Shown here in pieces: positions 45,738-55,128 of a stretch of DNA of 64,000 nt. The first letter of the stretch is position 1. The number at the start of each line of letters is the position of its first letter. Position numbers and translations under genes: made by a program. The notes beneath the pieces were generated by a model that saw nothing but the letters and a program-made list of their open reading frames with translations, made no database searches and was not told where the DNA came from. The stretch lies in NCBI RefSeq assembly GCF_900169785.1, contig NZ_FWER01000004.1, positions 1 to 64,000 of the forward strand, read 5' to 3'. The stretch is from Rhizobium sullae. GTDB lineage: Bacteria; Pseudomonadota; Alphaproteobacteria; Rhizobiales; Rhizobiaceae.

Positions 45738-46301
45738 ATGCCAAGTTTCGATCCGTGCCGGGTGTTTCGCAAGCTTGCCTATAATAATGCGCTTGCGAAC
45801 CATCGCTTACTTGCCGCCTGCGCGTCCCTGCGTCCCGGGGAGTTCGAGGCGGAGGGCGTAAGCTTCTTTCCCTCGATCAAGTCGACGCTGAACCATGTCA
45901 TCACCGTCGACTGGTTCTATGTCGATGCGCTCGAGGGCGGCACTCTTGGTCCGAAAGCCTGGGAAGTCGAAGAGCCTTTCGATACGGCCGCCTCGCTTGC
46001 TGGCGAGCAGCGCAAGGTCGATCAGCGCCTCGTGGCATTCTGCGAAGCCCTGACACCGGAAAGGCTTGCGGCCGTTATCGATCTCCAGCGCGCCGGCCGC
46101 GTTCAGAAAGAGCGGGCCGACGACGTGCTGAGCCACCTTTTCCAGCACCAGACGCATCATCGCGGCCAAGCGCATGCGATGCTCGCCGGAACTAGTGTGA
46201 AGCCGCCGCAGCTTGACGAATTCATCGTCAACGACGACGCGAAGCTTCGCAGTGCCGAGATTGCCGCTCTGGGTTGGAGCGAAGAGACGCTGATGCGTTA
46301 A
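45738..46301 (+). CDS. DinB-family (DfsB-like) protein
   Basis: A 187-residue four-helix protein of the DinB/YfiT-like metal-binding group. The three putative metal histidines are in LNHVITVDWF and FQHQTHHRGQAHAML. Members act as thiol-dependent transferases or have unknown roles. A strong GAGGAGG site precedes the ATG. Its stop overlaps the stop of the convergent acvB gene. Confidence 0.9.
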   Translation: MPSFDPCRVFRKLAYNNALANHRLLAACASLRPGEFEAEGVSFFPSIKSTLNHVITVDWFYVDALEGGTLGPKAWEVEEPFDTAASLAGEQRKVDQRLVAFCEALTPERLAAVIDLQRAGRVQKERADDVLSHLFQHQTHHRGQAHAMLAGTSVKPPQLDEFIVNDDAKLRSAEIAALGWSEETLMR

Positions 46302-47677
46302 TCGGTAAGCTGCGATTTCAGACGGTCGACGATCGTCTTCGTCAGCAGATCGTAATTCTCGTCGAAGTGATGATCGCCCGGCAGCTCGACGACATCGGCG
46401 CCGCTATCCTTCAGTGCGGGGCAGGCGACCTCGTCATCGTCGTCCTTACCGTAGATACATTGCACAAGCTTTGGGCCGATGGCCTTCAGATCATCGACCG
46501 GGTCGCCGGCAGCACCCTCGGTCTTTTGGCCGAGCCAGCCCATGACGGAAATCACGTAGTCCACCTCATGCGACAGCGAGAGCAGCGACACCTGGGCGAT
46601 CGCCGCTTTGTCGGCAGCCTTCAGCCTGTTGTAGGTGGCAGGCACGACATCGGCTCCGAAAGAGTAACCGATCAGAAGAACGTGCTTCACCTTCCACTGC
46701 TTGCGATAAAATTCGATGATCTTCGCCAGATCGTCAGCCGTCTCCTGGGGCTGGCGCTCCGACCAGAAATAATGAAGCGAGTCGACGCCGACGACGGGAA
46801 TGCCCTCTTTCTGCAGCGCCGCACCCACTTCCTTGTCGATATCGCGCCAGCCACCATCGCCGGAATAGATGATGGCCATGGTGTCCAAGGACGGCTTGGC
46901 ATCAAGCACGGCAAGCGGCAGTCCGAGCGGATTGTCTGTACTTCCGGAGGCCGCGATCAGGTCTTCCAAGATGTCTGAAAGCGTCGACTGGGCATCATCC
47001 CCGGCATCGCGAATCTCGATTTCCGGATGATCCTTCTTCAGTGCCTCGGCATGCATGCGCCCGTCTTCCGGCGCGGCGGAGGTGAAGGCGGCAATGATCG
47101 GGTTCGGAAGGCCACCTCTAGCAAGGCCGTAGACCATCCTGCCGTCGACGGTCTTCTTCGAGGCCGGCGTGCAGAGCTGTTGGGTCAGAGGAATGCCGGC
47201 GACCGGATCCACAGCCAGCGTTCGGCCGATCGTCGCATCCGGCGTCTGCGCCGCAATCGCCAGCGCCAATGCGCCGCCCTCGCCGATACCGGCGATTATC
47301 GGCAGATGATAGGCGGTGTTGCCCGCGGCGCGCTGCACCTGCTGGCTAAGCGACTCAATGTCGGAAACCAGATAGATGCAGCCATCATTCTCGCTGAGAT
47401 CATACTTGCGCAGTGCATCCATATAGGAGGGGAAGTCGACGCCGATGACGACAGTGCCCTCCTGCACCAGACTGTCGGCCTCCGCCTTTTCCTTGTCGCC
47501 CCAGCCGGCGCCATCCGAGATCAGCATCACCGCGCCCTTGACGTCGCCATCCGGCAGGAAGATGTGCGGCGAGGGAATGAGCCCGGTTTCGAAACTCTGC
47601 GTGGTTTCCTCGGCAGCGGCAGCCGGCGCTGTCAGCGCAATCACGCATGCGGCTGCGAGAAGATATCCTCTGATCAT
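46298..47677 (-). CDS. acvB: AcvB/VirJ-family periplasmic lysyl-PG hydrolase
   Basis: A 459-residue alpha/beta-hydrolase-like protein with a signal peptide (AACVIALTAPAAAAEE). It has two related halves, the second bearing the nucleophile motif LIGYSFGADV. In Rhizobium tropici (AtvA) and Agrobacterium (AcvB) the protein removes lysine from lysyl-phosphatidylglycerol and is needed for acid tolerance or virulence. Its start overlaps the lpiA stop by 4 nt, so synthesis and turnover enzymes are translationally coupled. Confidence 0.93.
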   Translation of the reverse strand: MIRGYLLAAACVIALTAPAAAAEETTQSFETGLIPSPHIFLPDGDVKGAVMLISDGAGWGDKEKAEADSLVQEGTVVIGVDFPSYMDALRKYDLSENDGCIYLVSDIESLSQQVQRAAGNTAYHLPIIAGIGEGGALALAIAAQTPDATIGRTLAVDPVAGIPLTQQLCTPASKKTVDGRMVYGLARGGLPNPIIAAFTSAAPEDGRMHAEALKKDHPEIEIRDAGDDAQSTLSDILEDLIAASGSTDNPLGLPLAVLDAKPSLDTMAIIYSGDGGWRDIDKEVGAALQKEGIPVVGVDSLHYFWSERQPQETADDLAKIIEFYRKQWKVKHVLLIGYSFGADVVPATYNRLKAADKAAIAQVSLLSLSHEVDYVISVMGWLGQKTEGAAGDPVDDLKAIGPKLVQCIYGKDDDDEVACPALKDSGADVVELPGDHHFDENYDLLTKTIVDRLKSQLTD

Positions 47678-50277
47678 TTCCTGACGACTCCTTTCAATCC
47701 GCCGCCGATGAGAAGGGTCGCGTCCATCAACGCAATCATCGGATTGCCCCCTCCGGAGACCGCAAGATAGCGCGGCTGCCAGTGCGGATGAAATTTTGAT
47801 TTGAATGCGCGAAGGCCTTTGAAATTGTAGAAGCGCTCGCCGTGTTCGAAGACCGTGCTGCCGATGCGATCCCAGACCGGTGCCGTCTCGCGCTTGGACA
47901 TGCCCGAAAGCGGCGCCATGCCGAGGTTGAAGTGCGTGTAGCCCTCGCCACGCAGATATTCCATGATCCGCACGAAGAGAAAGTCCATCGAACCCTTGGG
48001 CGCCTCCGGCGAAAAGCGCATCAGGTCGATCGTGCCTTCCGACTTCGTCTCGGTGACCAGAATATTGGCGAAAGCGACGATCTTGCCATCCTTCTTCAAC
48101 ACACCGACCGGCTGGGCGCTTGCGTAGCCCGGTTCGAAGGCGCCGAGCGAGAAGCCTTTCTCCTTGGCGTTGTGATGTTCGAGCCAGGCATTCGAAACCG
48201 CCGCAAGCTCATTGATGATACCGGGCACCGCCTCGGGCGGGATGACTTCGAACTCCAGCCCGTCGCGCTGCGCGCGCGCTGCGGTCTGCCGCAGGTTTGC
48301 CCATTTGCCGCCCTTCATTTCAAAGTTCGTCAGATCGGCGACGGCCAGCTCGCCGAGCTTGAAGGCACGCAGCCCCGCATCGGCGCAGTGGGAGAGAAGT
48401 GCTGGAGAAATCTGATAGAACACCGCCCGGCAGCCGGCCGCCCGCGCTGCCTCGACGAAGCGCCAGACGAGTTCCGGCGTCGCGTGCTTTGCCCCGATGG
48501 GATCGAAGAGCGCGATCCAGGAGCGGCCCTGTCGGCCATACATGATGAAAGCATCCCCCTCCTCGGAAAACATGATGCTCTTGTCGCCCATGCGCACGAG
48601 ATTGGCGTCCGCATCATTCTGCGTCCTGACGATCTCGACCGCGCGCCGGAGCGCCTCCTCCGTCGCGGGCTCCGGCTTGAAGGCGGCGGGGCGCAGCAGG
48701 CTGAAGATCGCAATTGCCGAGGAGATGATCGTGAGGCCGAGAATGGCGCGCAGCCCGCGCGGCGCCTCGCCAGTGAATTCGAACTGCCACCACAGCTCGT
48801 TGCTGTATTCCACGTCGCGGTAGACGAAGAGCAGGATGACGACAGCGCCGACGCAGATCACGGCAATCGCCGTCATCCATGATGCCGTTAGCGCCTGGTT
48901 CAGCAGCGAGGCATGACGGGTGAATAGTCGGCGGCCGACAATCAGGCTGAAAATAAGAAAGGCGAGGAACACCGCCTCCACAAGTGCTACGGCCTTGAGT
49001 AGCGAAAGCGCCAGCGCGGCGACCGCGGCGATGACCGCCACCAGCCAGGCGCCATCCAACCGCTGACCGAGACCGCGCGCGGCAACGACCAACGCCAGAC
49101 CCATCAAACTGGAGAGGAAGTGCGCGCCCTCGACGATCGGCAGCGGCAGATAATTGGCAAGGAATTCGAGATTCTGATCCGGCGTCGGCGTGACGCTCGA
49201 AAAGATCAGCATGGCGCCCAGAAGGAGCGTCAGGGCCGAAAGCAGCTGCGGCGTCAGCCGTCCGCCGATGCGCCGGATGCTGGAAGCCGCCGGATGATCG
49301 ACAAAGCGCCGAAATTCGGTTGCCGATACCGCAAGCACGGCGATCAGAAGCGGCAGCACATGATAAATCAGCCGGTAGAGGACCAGTGAACCGAGAACCG
49401 CATCGACATTTACGGCGCTCCCGAGCGCAGCGATGATCACGGTCTCAAAAACGCCAAGCCCAGCCGGAACATGGCTCAGCACCCCGAGCCCGACGGCAAT
49501 CGCATAGACCGCAAGAAACACCGGCCAGCCGATCGCCGTCTGCGGCAGCAGAACATAAAGAACCGTGGCCGAAGCCGCGATATCGAAGGCGGTCACGAGG
49601 AACTGGCGCGACCACGTGCGCGAATCCGGCAGGCGGATTGCGATCGGGCCGATATGGATCGCCCGACCATCGCGTCCGAGCAAGAGGAGCGCGCCGAGAG
49701 CGGCGATGATCGCGCCCGCGACCAGCCGCAGCAGCAATGCGCTTGTGCCCACCAGGGGTGCGATTTCATCGGCGATGATCATCAGCGCGATCGATGCGAC
49801 CCCTGCGAGTCCAAGCCCGAAGGACAGGGTAACGAAGGCAATGACACGGCCGATATCTTCCGGTGTTAGGCCAAGGCGCGAATAGGCGCGATAGCGGATC
49901 GCCCCGCCGCTCAGCGCGCCGAAGCCGGCTGTGTTACCAACCGCATAAGCGCTGAACGCGGTCAATGCGACATGCGGAACGGGCAACCTCCTGCCGATAT
50001 AGTCGATGGCATTGAGGTCGTAAAAGATGAGAGCCAGGAAGCTCAATACGGTAAAGAGAAGCGCAAGCAGAATAGCGCTGGGGCGCGTGTTGGCGAGCAC
50101 AGCGACGACGTCATCATAGCGCACCTCATCCGTGAGCTGGACGATCGCATATCCGACGATGCAGAAAACAAAAAGAGTGGCGATCGCCACCAGGTGAGGC
50201 CGATAGCGCCGCAAGAGCCCGCGCGCACCCCCGTTCTCCGCGACTTCGACCTCTTCCAAGCTGCCGTCACTCGCCAT
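47674..50277 (-). CDS. lpiA: Lysyl-phosphatidylglycerol synthase LpiA (MprF-type)
   Basis: Bifunctional inner-membrane protein of 867 residues. The N-terminal half has many helices (flippase, UPF0104-type), and the C-terminal cytosolic DUF2156 half transfers lysine from lysyl-tRNA to phosphatidylglycerol (blocks SIMFSEEGDAFIMYGRQG, MDFLFVRIMEYLRGEGY, FNLGMAPLSGMSKRE). It lowers surface negative charge and gives acid and cationic-peptide tolerance. ATG 50277 follows AGGTAGAG; an open extension of 33 codons upstream has no good start site. Usually acid-induced in rhizobia; no regulator site was recognised upstream. Confidence 0.94.
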   Translation of the reverse strand: MASDGSLEEVEVAENGGARGLLRRYRPHLVAIATLFVFCIVGYAIVQLTDEVRYDDVVAVLANTRPSAILLALLFTVLSFLALIFYDLNAIDYIGRRLPVPHVALTAFSAYAVGNTAGFGALSGGAIRYRAYSRLGLTPEDIGRVIAFVTLSFGLGLAGVASIALMIIADEIAPLVGTSALLLRLVAGAIIAALGALLLLGRDGRAIHIGPIAIRLPDSRTWSRQFLVTAFDIAASATVLYVLLPQTAIGWPVFLAVYAIAVGLGVLSHVPAGLGVFETVIIAALGSAVNVDAVLGSLVLYRLIYHVLPLLIAVLAVSATEFRRFVDHPAASSIRRIGGRLTPQLLSALTLLLGAMLIFSSVTPTPDQNLEFLANYLPLPIVEGAHFLSSLMGLALVVAARGLGQRLDGAWLVAVIAAVAALALSLLKAVALVEAVFLAFLIFSLIVGRRLFTRHASLLNQALTASWMTAIAVICVGAVVILLFVYRDVEYSNELWWQFEFTGEAPRGLRAILGLTIISSAIAIFSLLRPAAFKPEPATEEALRRAVEIVRTQNDADANLVRMGDKSIMFSEEGDAFIMYGRQGRSWIALFDPIGAKHATPELVWRFVEAARAAGCRAVFYQISPALLSHCADAGLRAFKLGELAVADLTNFEMKGGKWANLRQTAARAQRDGLEFEVIPPEAVPGIINELAAVSNAWLEHHNAKEKGFSLGAFEPGYASAQPVGVLKKDGKIVAFANILVTETKSEGTIDLMRFSPEAPKGSMDFLFVRIMEYLRGEGYTHFNLGMAPLSGMSKRETAPVWDRIGSTVFEHGERFYNFKGLRAFKSKFHPHWQPRYLAVSGGGNPMIALMDATLLIGGGLKGVVRK

Positions 50278-50493
50278 CTCTACCTGCCGATTTGCCGCCT
50301 GGCGGATCATTCCGGGAGGATACGCGGCATTCAAGCTGATGCCGGACGATACCCACCGCCGCCGTTTGCGTGTCACTCGGCTTGAATTGGGGCAGAATTA
50401 GCGCCGCCAAACGCAACGGAACATTGCATTTTCGTAAGGTTCGGCAATCGAAAGGCAAGAGAAGACGCCTGCCCGGCACGAGCCTCGGAATTT

Positions 50494-52614
50494 TCAGCTC
50501 GCAGGCTCGCTTGCGGCATCCGGCCTTTGCATTATTTGGCGCGCCGCCGCCGCACGCGCCTCGGTTTCGCGCCCCTCGCCCGAGACCTGCACCGTAGGCA
50601 CCGCGAATTCAATGCCGTTCTCCTTGAAGGCATTGCGGATCATCGCCAGGGCGTTGCGGCGGATGACGAATTGCTCGCCCGGCTTGGTCATCATAGACAG
50701 CCGGATCTCGATCGCGAATTCGCCGAACTGCTCCACGCCCTTCATCTTCAGCGTCTCGATGATATGCGGCCCGAATTCGGGATTCTCGAGCAATTGCTGA
50801 CCGATCTGCTTGATCACCTTCTTCGCTTTCACAAGGTCGGTGTCGTAGGTCACGTTGAGGCTGATCTTGTCGATCGTCCAGTCTCGGTTGAGGTTCTTGA
50901 TCGCCCCGAGTTCCCCGAAAGGCACCGTCGTCAGCGGTCCGCGATGATGGCGGAGTTTCACCGAGCGCAGGCTGAAGGACTCGACGACGCCCTTGTGGCT
51001 GCCGCTCTCGATATACTCGCCGACGCGGAAGGCGTCGTCCCACAGATAGAACATGCCGCTGATGACATCCTTGACGATCGCCTGCGCTCCGAAACCCACG
51101 GCAACACCGACAACGCCGGCACCGGCGATCAGTGGCGCGATCTGAATACCGAGACCGGCAAGCACCATCAAGACGGCGATGACGGCGATGACAACGGCAA
51201 GGATGTTGCGAAAGATAGGCAGTAGTGTTTGCAGCCGCGCGCGCCTGGCCTTCTCCTCGTCGGTGACTGCTCCATCGATACGTGAATCGTCCAGCTTGCC
51301 GTTGATGTAGGCGCGTGCCAGATGCCAAAGCAGATCGGCCGCAAGCAGAATGACGATGCCGCCAATTGCTCCCCGAGTAAGGCGGTCCAGCATCGTCTCG
51401 CCCATCGCCATCCGGTCCGCAGCAAAGCCGAGCATGCGCCCGAACCAGACGGCGGCTGCCGTGATGATGATCGCGCGGACGCCTCGATCAAGCAGCGCCG
51501 CGGCGATCCGGCGTTTCGCCAGGAACCCTGCCTCCGCCTGGTGCAGCGAACGGACGGCAAGCGTGGCAACAGCGAGCGCCCGCGGCAGCAATACCGAGTA
51601 AATACCGATCCAGAGCAAGAGGTTGAAACCGGTGACCCAGAGGACCCAGAGCAAAGCGAAATAGAGCGTCAGCCCCCAGGAAAGGCCAGCGCTACGCTGC
51701 CCTTCCTCCGACGGCCGCGACCAGACCGCTTCGGACGCGATCAGGAACAGACCGATGCCGAGGACATAGGCAATGAAATAGCGGGCTCCGGCCGAAAAGC
51801 CGAGCGGCACCATGAGTTGGATCGCAGCCCATCCGAAAGCGAAATAGATCACGAAGATGGCGCACCGGCGAAACCAGAACAAAGCCTGCGCCCGCGAGAC
51901 GTCGCGTTCGCCGTCGGCCCGTGGCAGTGTGACAAGCGCCACCAACAAACGTCCAAATGCGATGGTGAAACGGGCGACGATGAGGGCGATGGCGATGGCA
52001 ATCGCCATCGACCGGGTGACCGGTGGCCAGCTGAACATCAACAAAGGTACGAGCGTCGCCACGGCAAAGACGATCGCCGGCACGATACGATAGAGGAGGT
52101 TCGCCGCGGCGTGATGAGCAACGGTCACCACCTCGCCGTCGGCGCGGCGGATTCGCAATCGCGGGACAATGAGACGCAGCAGTAATTCCGCAGCCGCTCC
52201 CGCCACGAAAAGCACGAGCACTTTCGTCGTCACCAACCACCAGCCGCTCGGCGCGATCTCCCGCTCGACGATCTCCGAGGCATCGCCCACCTCCTCAGGC
52301 AGATCCATGGCAGCGTCAGACACCGTGTCCACATGGCGGCGTGCATGGTCGACGAGGTCGGAGAGCACCGACATCTGTCCGGCGTCATCTGAAACGGCAG
52401 GCGGTGCGGCGTTCGTCTGAGCCGCCATCCATTCCTTTACCTGGGGCGTCTGCATCAGTTGCAATATCTGCTGGATCTCTGCAGGTGGTTGGGCTGCAGG
52501 CACCGGAGCGGCCGGAGCTGTCGTCTGCGCACCCGCACTCCCCGCGATAACGATGAAGGCAAGCAGTGGCATTAGCAACCGCAGGACCCCGTGCGCGCAA
52601 ATTCTCAGACCCAT
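50494..52614 (-). CDS. Large MscS-family mechanosensitive channel
   Basis: The 706-residue protein has a signal peptide (LLMPLLAFIVIAGSAGAQ), a periplasmic N-terminal region of about 110 residues and roughly ten helices. The MscS pore helix reads LIAGAGVVGVAVGFGAQAIVKDV, and the beta domain LRHHRGPLTTVPFGEL follows. The C-terminus ends in an Ala/Arg-rich tail. Architecture resembles YbiO/YjeP-type MscM/K channels. ATG 52614 precedes the signal peptide and has GAGGGG upstream. Confidence 0.9.
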   Translation of the reverse strand: MGLRICAHGVLRLLMPLLAFIVIAGSAGAQTTAPAAPVPAAQPPAEIQQILQLMQTPQVKEWMAAQTNAAPPAVSDDAGQMSVLSDLVDHARRHVDTVSDAAMDLPEEVGDASEIVEREIAPSGWWLVTTKVLVLFVAGAAAELLLRLIVPRLRIRRADGEVVTVAHHAAANLLYRIVPAIVFAVATLVPLLMFSWPPVTRSMAIAIAIALIVARFTIAFGRLLVALVTLPRADGERDVSRAQALFWFRRCAIFVIYFAFGWAAIQLMVPLGFSAGARYFIAYVLGIGLFLIASEAVWSRPSEEGQRSAGLSWGLTLYFALLWVLWVTGFNLLLWIGIYSVLLPRALAVATLAVRSLHQAEAGFLAKRRIAAALLDRGVRAIIITAAAVWFGRMLGFAADRMAMGETMLDRLTRGAIGGIVILLAADLLWHLARAYINGKLDDSRIDGAVTDEEKARRARLQTLLPIFRNILAVVIAVIAVLMVLAGLGIQIAPLIAGAGVVGVAVGFGAQAIVKDVISGMFYLWDDAFRVGEYIESGSHKGVVESFSLRSVKLRHHRGPLTTVPFGELGAIKNLNRDWTIDKISLNVTYDTDLVKAKKVIKQIGQQLLENPEFGPHIIETLKMKGVEQFGEFAIEIRLSMMTKPGEQFVIRRNALAMIRNAFKENGIEFAVPTVQVSGEGRETEARAAAARQIMQRPDAASEPAS

Positions 52615-52668
52615 CGCCTTGCCCCTCTGTTGTTGCTGCCTCAACCATATATCGTGCTGTACGAAAGA

Positions 52669-52700
52669 GAAGCCCGCGCAGCGGGCGCTGCGCGGGCTTC
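52669..52700 (-). terminator. Strong terminator of gnd
   Basis: A perfect 15-bp stem GAAGCCCGCGCAGCG/CGCTGCGCGGGCTTC with a two-base loop is followed on the minus strand by TCTTTCG. It begins 22 nt past the stop at 52722. This is the longest perfect hairpin in the window. Confidence 0.75.
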
Positions 52701-52721
52701 GCATCGATCCTGCAGAATCCT

Positions 52722-53741
52722 TTAATCCTTAGGCTTTTCCACATGGCCGCCGAAGCCGGCGCGCATGGCGGAAAGCACCTTGTTAGCAAACTCGTCATTG
52801 TCGCGCGAAGAGAACCGGCCATAGAGCGCAGCGCTCAGCACCGGCGTGGGCACGCTTTCGTCGATCGCCGCCATGATCGTCCAGCGGCCTTCGCCAGAGT
52901 CCGAAACGCGGCCCGCATATTTCGTCAGCGCCGGATCGGCGTGCAGCGCGTCCGAGGTCAGGTCGAGCAGCCACGAGGTGATGACGCTGCCGCGCCGCCA
53001 TACCTCGGCGACATCCTGCAGGTTGAAATCGTAGCGATAATGTTCGGGGTGGGAGAGCGGCGCGGTTTCGGCATCTGCCTCATTGCTAGCCGCCCCGATG
53101 TTCGCCCGCTTCAGGATGTTCAGCCCCTCGGCATAGGCGGCCATGAGGCCGTATTCGATGCCATTGTGAACCATCTTGACGAAATGGCCCGCGCCATGCG
53201 GGCCGCAATGCAGATAGCCCAGCTCTGCCGTGCTGTTGGGGTCCGGCTTGCGATTGGTCGAAGGCTGCGTGCTGCCGGCGCCGGGCGCCAGCGACGCGAA
53301 GATCGGTGAGAGGTTTTGCACGATGCCTTTCTCGCCGCCGATCATCAGGCAATAGCCGCGCTCCAGACCGAAGACGCCGCCGCTGGTGCCGACGTCGACA
53401 TAGTGGATGCCTTTGGTGATCAGTTCGGCGCCGCGACGGATGTCGTCGTGATAGTAGGAATTGCCACCGTCGATGATGATGTCGTCGTCATACAGCAGCG
53501 GCACGAGCTGGGCGATCACCTTGTCGGTGATCGCTGCCGGTAGCATGAGCCAGATGGCACGCGGTCGGGAAAGCTTCGAGACGAACTCCTCAAGCGAGCC
53601 GCTGCCGACCGCACCTTTTCCAACGAGATCGGCGACGCTCTCCGGCTTTGCGTCGTAGACGACGCATTCATGGCCGTCGCGCATCAAGCGCTGGACCATA
53701 TAATTGCCCATACGGCCCAAACCCACCATGCCAAGCTGCAT
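52722..53741 (-). CDS. gnd: 6-phosphogluconate dehydrogenase, decarboxylating (short type)
   Basis: Oxidative decarboxylation of 6-phosphogluconate to ribulose 5-phosphate. The 339-residue product is the short form, without the second helical repeat. It has the Rossmann motif MVGLGRMGNYMVQRLMRDGH, the substrate block YVDVGTSGGVFGLERGYC and catalytic Lys in GAGHFVKMVHNGIEYG. Short-type enzymes are often NAD-preferring; this is inference here. A strong terminator follows. Confidence 0.94.
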   Translation of the reverse strand: MQLGMVGLGRMGNYMVQRLMRDGHECVVYDAKPESVADLVGKGAVGSGSLEEFVSKLSRPRAIWLMLPAAITDKVIAQLVPLLYDDDIIIDGGNSYYHDDIRRGAELITKGIHYVDVGTSGGVFGLERGYCLMIGGEKGIVQNLSPIFASLAPGAGSTQPSTNRKPDPNSTAELGYLHCGPHGAGHFVKMVHNGIEYGLMAAYAEGLNILKRANIGAASNEADAETAPLSHPEHYRYDFNLQDVAEVWRRGSVITSWLLDLTSDALHADPALTKYAGRVSDSGEGRWTIMAAIDESVPTPVLSAALYGRFSSRDNDEFANKVLSAMRAGFGGHVEKPKD

Positions 53742-53826
53742 CTCGAAATCTCCTGGAATCTAATCGATACAATGATTCCGGAAACTAGCACCCACAGTGC
53801 AGCAGGCAAGCGACGTCTCTATCACA

Positions 53827-54201
53827 TTAAGGCGAAGGCGCCTCCCATGCATCTGCCTCGCGGACGAGATGGACGATGTTTGCCGGATTGAGGATCCAGC
53901 CGCCACGGAAATCTTCGGGAAGCGCCTCGATCGGATCGCACCGCGGCACACCGGCCTTTGCCAAATGCTCGGCCGCCTTACCGAAATCCGGCGTGAAGAG
54001 CTCCAGCCAAAGCTCCGCCTGGCTCATTGCCGGTGCCTCGTCGATCCAGAGCCGGATCGGCCCGAGCTCGAAACCGCGCGCACCTTCCTTGCCGATTTCC
54101 TTCAGCCTTACGACGTCGCGATAAAAGCTGAGCACCGGCTGATACTGATGCGGTGGCACCTTCATGGCGACATCGACGCCTCCGTAAAGCAGCTCCGTCA
54201 T
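53827..54201 (-). CDS. VOC (glyoxalase/bleomycin resistance)-family protein
   Basis: A 124-residue single VOC module (YQPVLSFYRDVVRLKEIG; FELGPIRLWIDEAP). The substrate is unknown. Its start overlaps the SRPBCC stop by 4 nt, and both lie behind the divergent ArsR operator, a common stress or xenobiotic-response layout. Confidence 0.85.
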   Translation of the reverse strand: MTELLYGGVDVAMKVPPHQYQPVLSFYRDVVRLKEIGKEGARGFELGPIRLWIDEAPAMSQAELWLELFTPDFGKAAEHLAKAGVPRCDPIEALPEDFRGGWILNPANIVHLVREADAWEAPSP

Positions 54202-54692
54202 TTGAGCGCCTCATAGTCCGGAGCCTCGGCGGGTTCACCGCGCATTTCGGCGAGGAACATGCCCTCCCGGAGGTTGATGCCGTGTTCGGCAAAGGCCTTC
54301 ATGCAGCAGAGCATGTTGGCCCAGCCCTCGCAGTTGAGATATGTGCCGCGCCGGCCGGCCTCGTCCTCATGCCAGCCGTTCTCGGAAATTGTCACCATCG
54401 TTCCGCCGTCCTCCAGCGGATCGAATTTCATCTCGACCGTCGTTTTGTAGCGGGCATTGTTCTCGTCCGTGCACCCATCCCAGCGCAGCACGATCAGGCG
54501 CTCCGGAACGAGATCGACCACTTCGACCGGAGAATCCTTCCACCATGTCACGGTCGCGCCTTTGACGAGCGGCGCGCTCGCTCCGCCGACGGTCGTGAAA
54601 TAGCTCGAGAGCTTCTTCGGATTGACCACCGCATCGAAAACTTCTGCGACCGGACGTCCGATCCGTCCGCCGACGCGAATACTGAGGGACAT
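54198..54692 (-). CDS. SRPBCC/AHSA1-family protein
   Basis: A 164-residue START-like protein (IGRPVAEVFDAVVNPKKLSSYF; VTWWKDSPVEVVDL). Such AHSA1-type proteins commonly sit next to an ArsR-like repressor, as here, and bind hydrophobic ligands; activity is unknown. First gene of a two-gene minus-strand unit. Confidence 0.88.
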   Translation of the reverse strand: MSLSIRVGGRIGRPVAEVFDAVVNPKKLSSYFTTVGGASAPLVKGATVTWWKDSPVEVVDLVPERLIVLRWDGCTDENNARYKTTVEMKFDPLEDGGTMVTISENGWHEDEAGRRGTYLNCEGWANMLCCMKAFAEHGINLREGMFLAEMRGEPAEAPDYEALK

Positions 54693-54730
54693 TCCACTTC
54701 CTCCTCTTTTCGATTGTGATAGGCATCATT

Positions 54731-54750
54731 ATGTTATAAAAACATAACAT
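54731..54750. promoter_or_regulatory. Palindromic operator of the ArsR/SRPBCC divergent pair
   Basis: A perfect inverted repeat, ATGTTAT-(6 nt)-ATAACAT, lies between the divergent SRPBCC and ArsR-type genes. The last two bases are the AT of the arsR-type start codon (54749). Binding would cover both promoters, giving autorepression. No ribosome-binding site is visible before that ATG. Confidence 0.7.
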
Positions 54751-55078
54751 GTCAAGCGAATCGGATAACGACCCTGTTTTCAAGGCACTGGCCCACTATC
54801 GGCGCCGTGAAATTCTCGACATTTTGAAGGACGGCCCTCGCACGACCGGCATGCTCTGCGAAGTCTTCGCAGAAATGGACCGCTGCACAGTGATGCAGCA
54901 TCTGAAAGTTCTGGAGGAAGCCGGCCTCATTATCCCGAAGAAGGAAGGCCGCGAACGCTGGAACCACCTCAACAGCCTGCCGATCAAGCACATCTACGAC
55001 CGGTGGATCAGCGCCTATGCAGGGCACGCATTGTCGATACTGGACCAACTGAAGGGGGATCTCGAAGATCGCCTTTGA
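54749..55078 (+). CDS. ArsR/SmtB-family transcriptional repressor
   Basis: The 109-residue winged-helix protein (FKALAHYRRREILDILKDGP; TVMQHLKVLEEAGLI) lacks the CxC metal motif, so a metal sensor is unlikely. It has two Cys near the recognition helix (LCEVFAEMDRCTV). It divergently controls an AHSA1/VOC pair. The ATG overlaps the palindromic operator and has no Shine-Dalgarno, so the mRNA may be leaderless. Confidence 0.88.
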   Translation: MSSESDNDPVFKALAHYRRREILDILKDGPRTTGMLCEVFAEMDRCTVMQHLKVLEEAGLIIPKKEGRERWNHLNSLPIKHIYDRWISAYAGHALSILDQLKGDLEDRL

Positions 55079-55128
55079 TGGAAAACCGCAGGACGAGACG
55101 GGCGCCGGGGCGCCTATCCCCGGATTAA

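Noticed and set aside
50416..50445. GGAAC-N16-GTT on the plus strand between lpiA and the large MscS gene
   Set aside because: Faces no plus-strand gene; both neighbours are on the minus strand.
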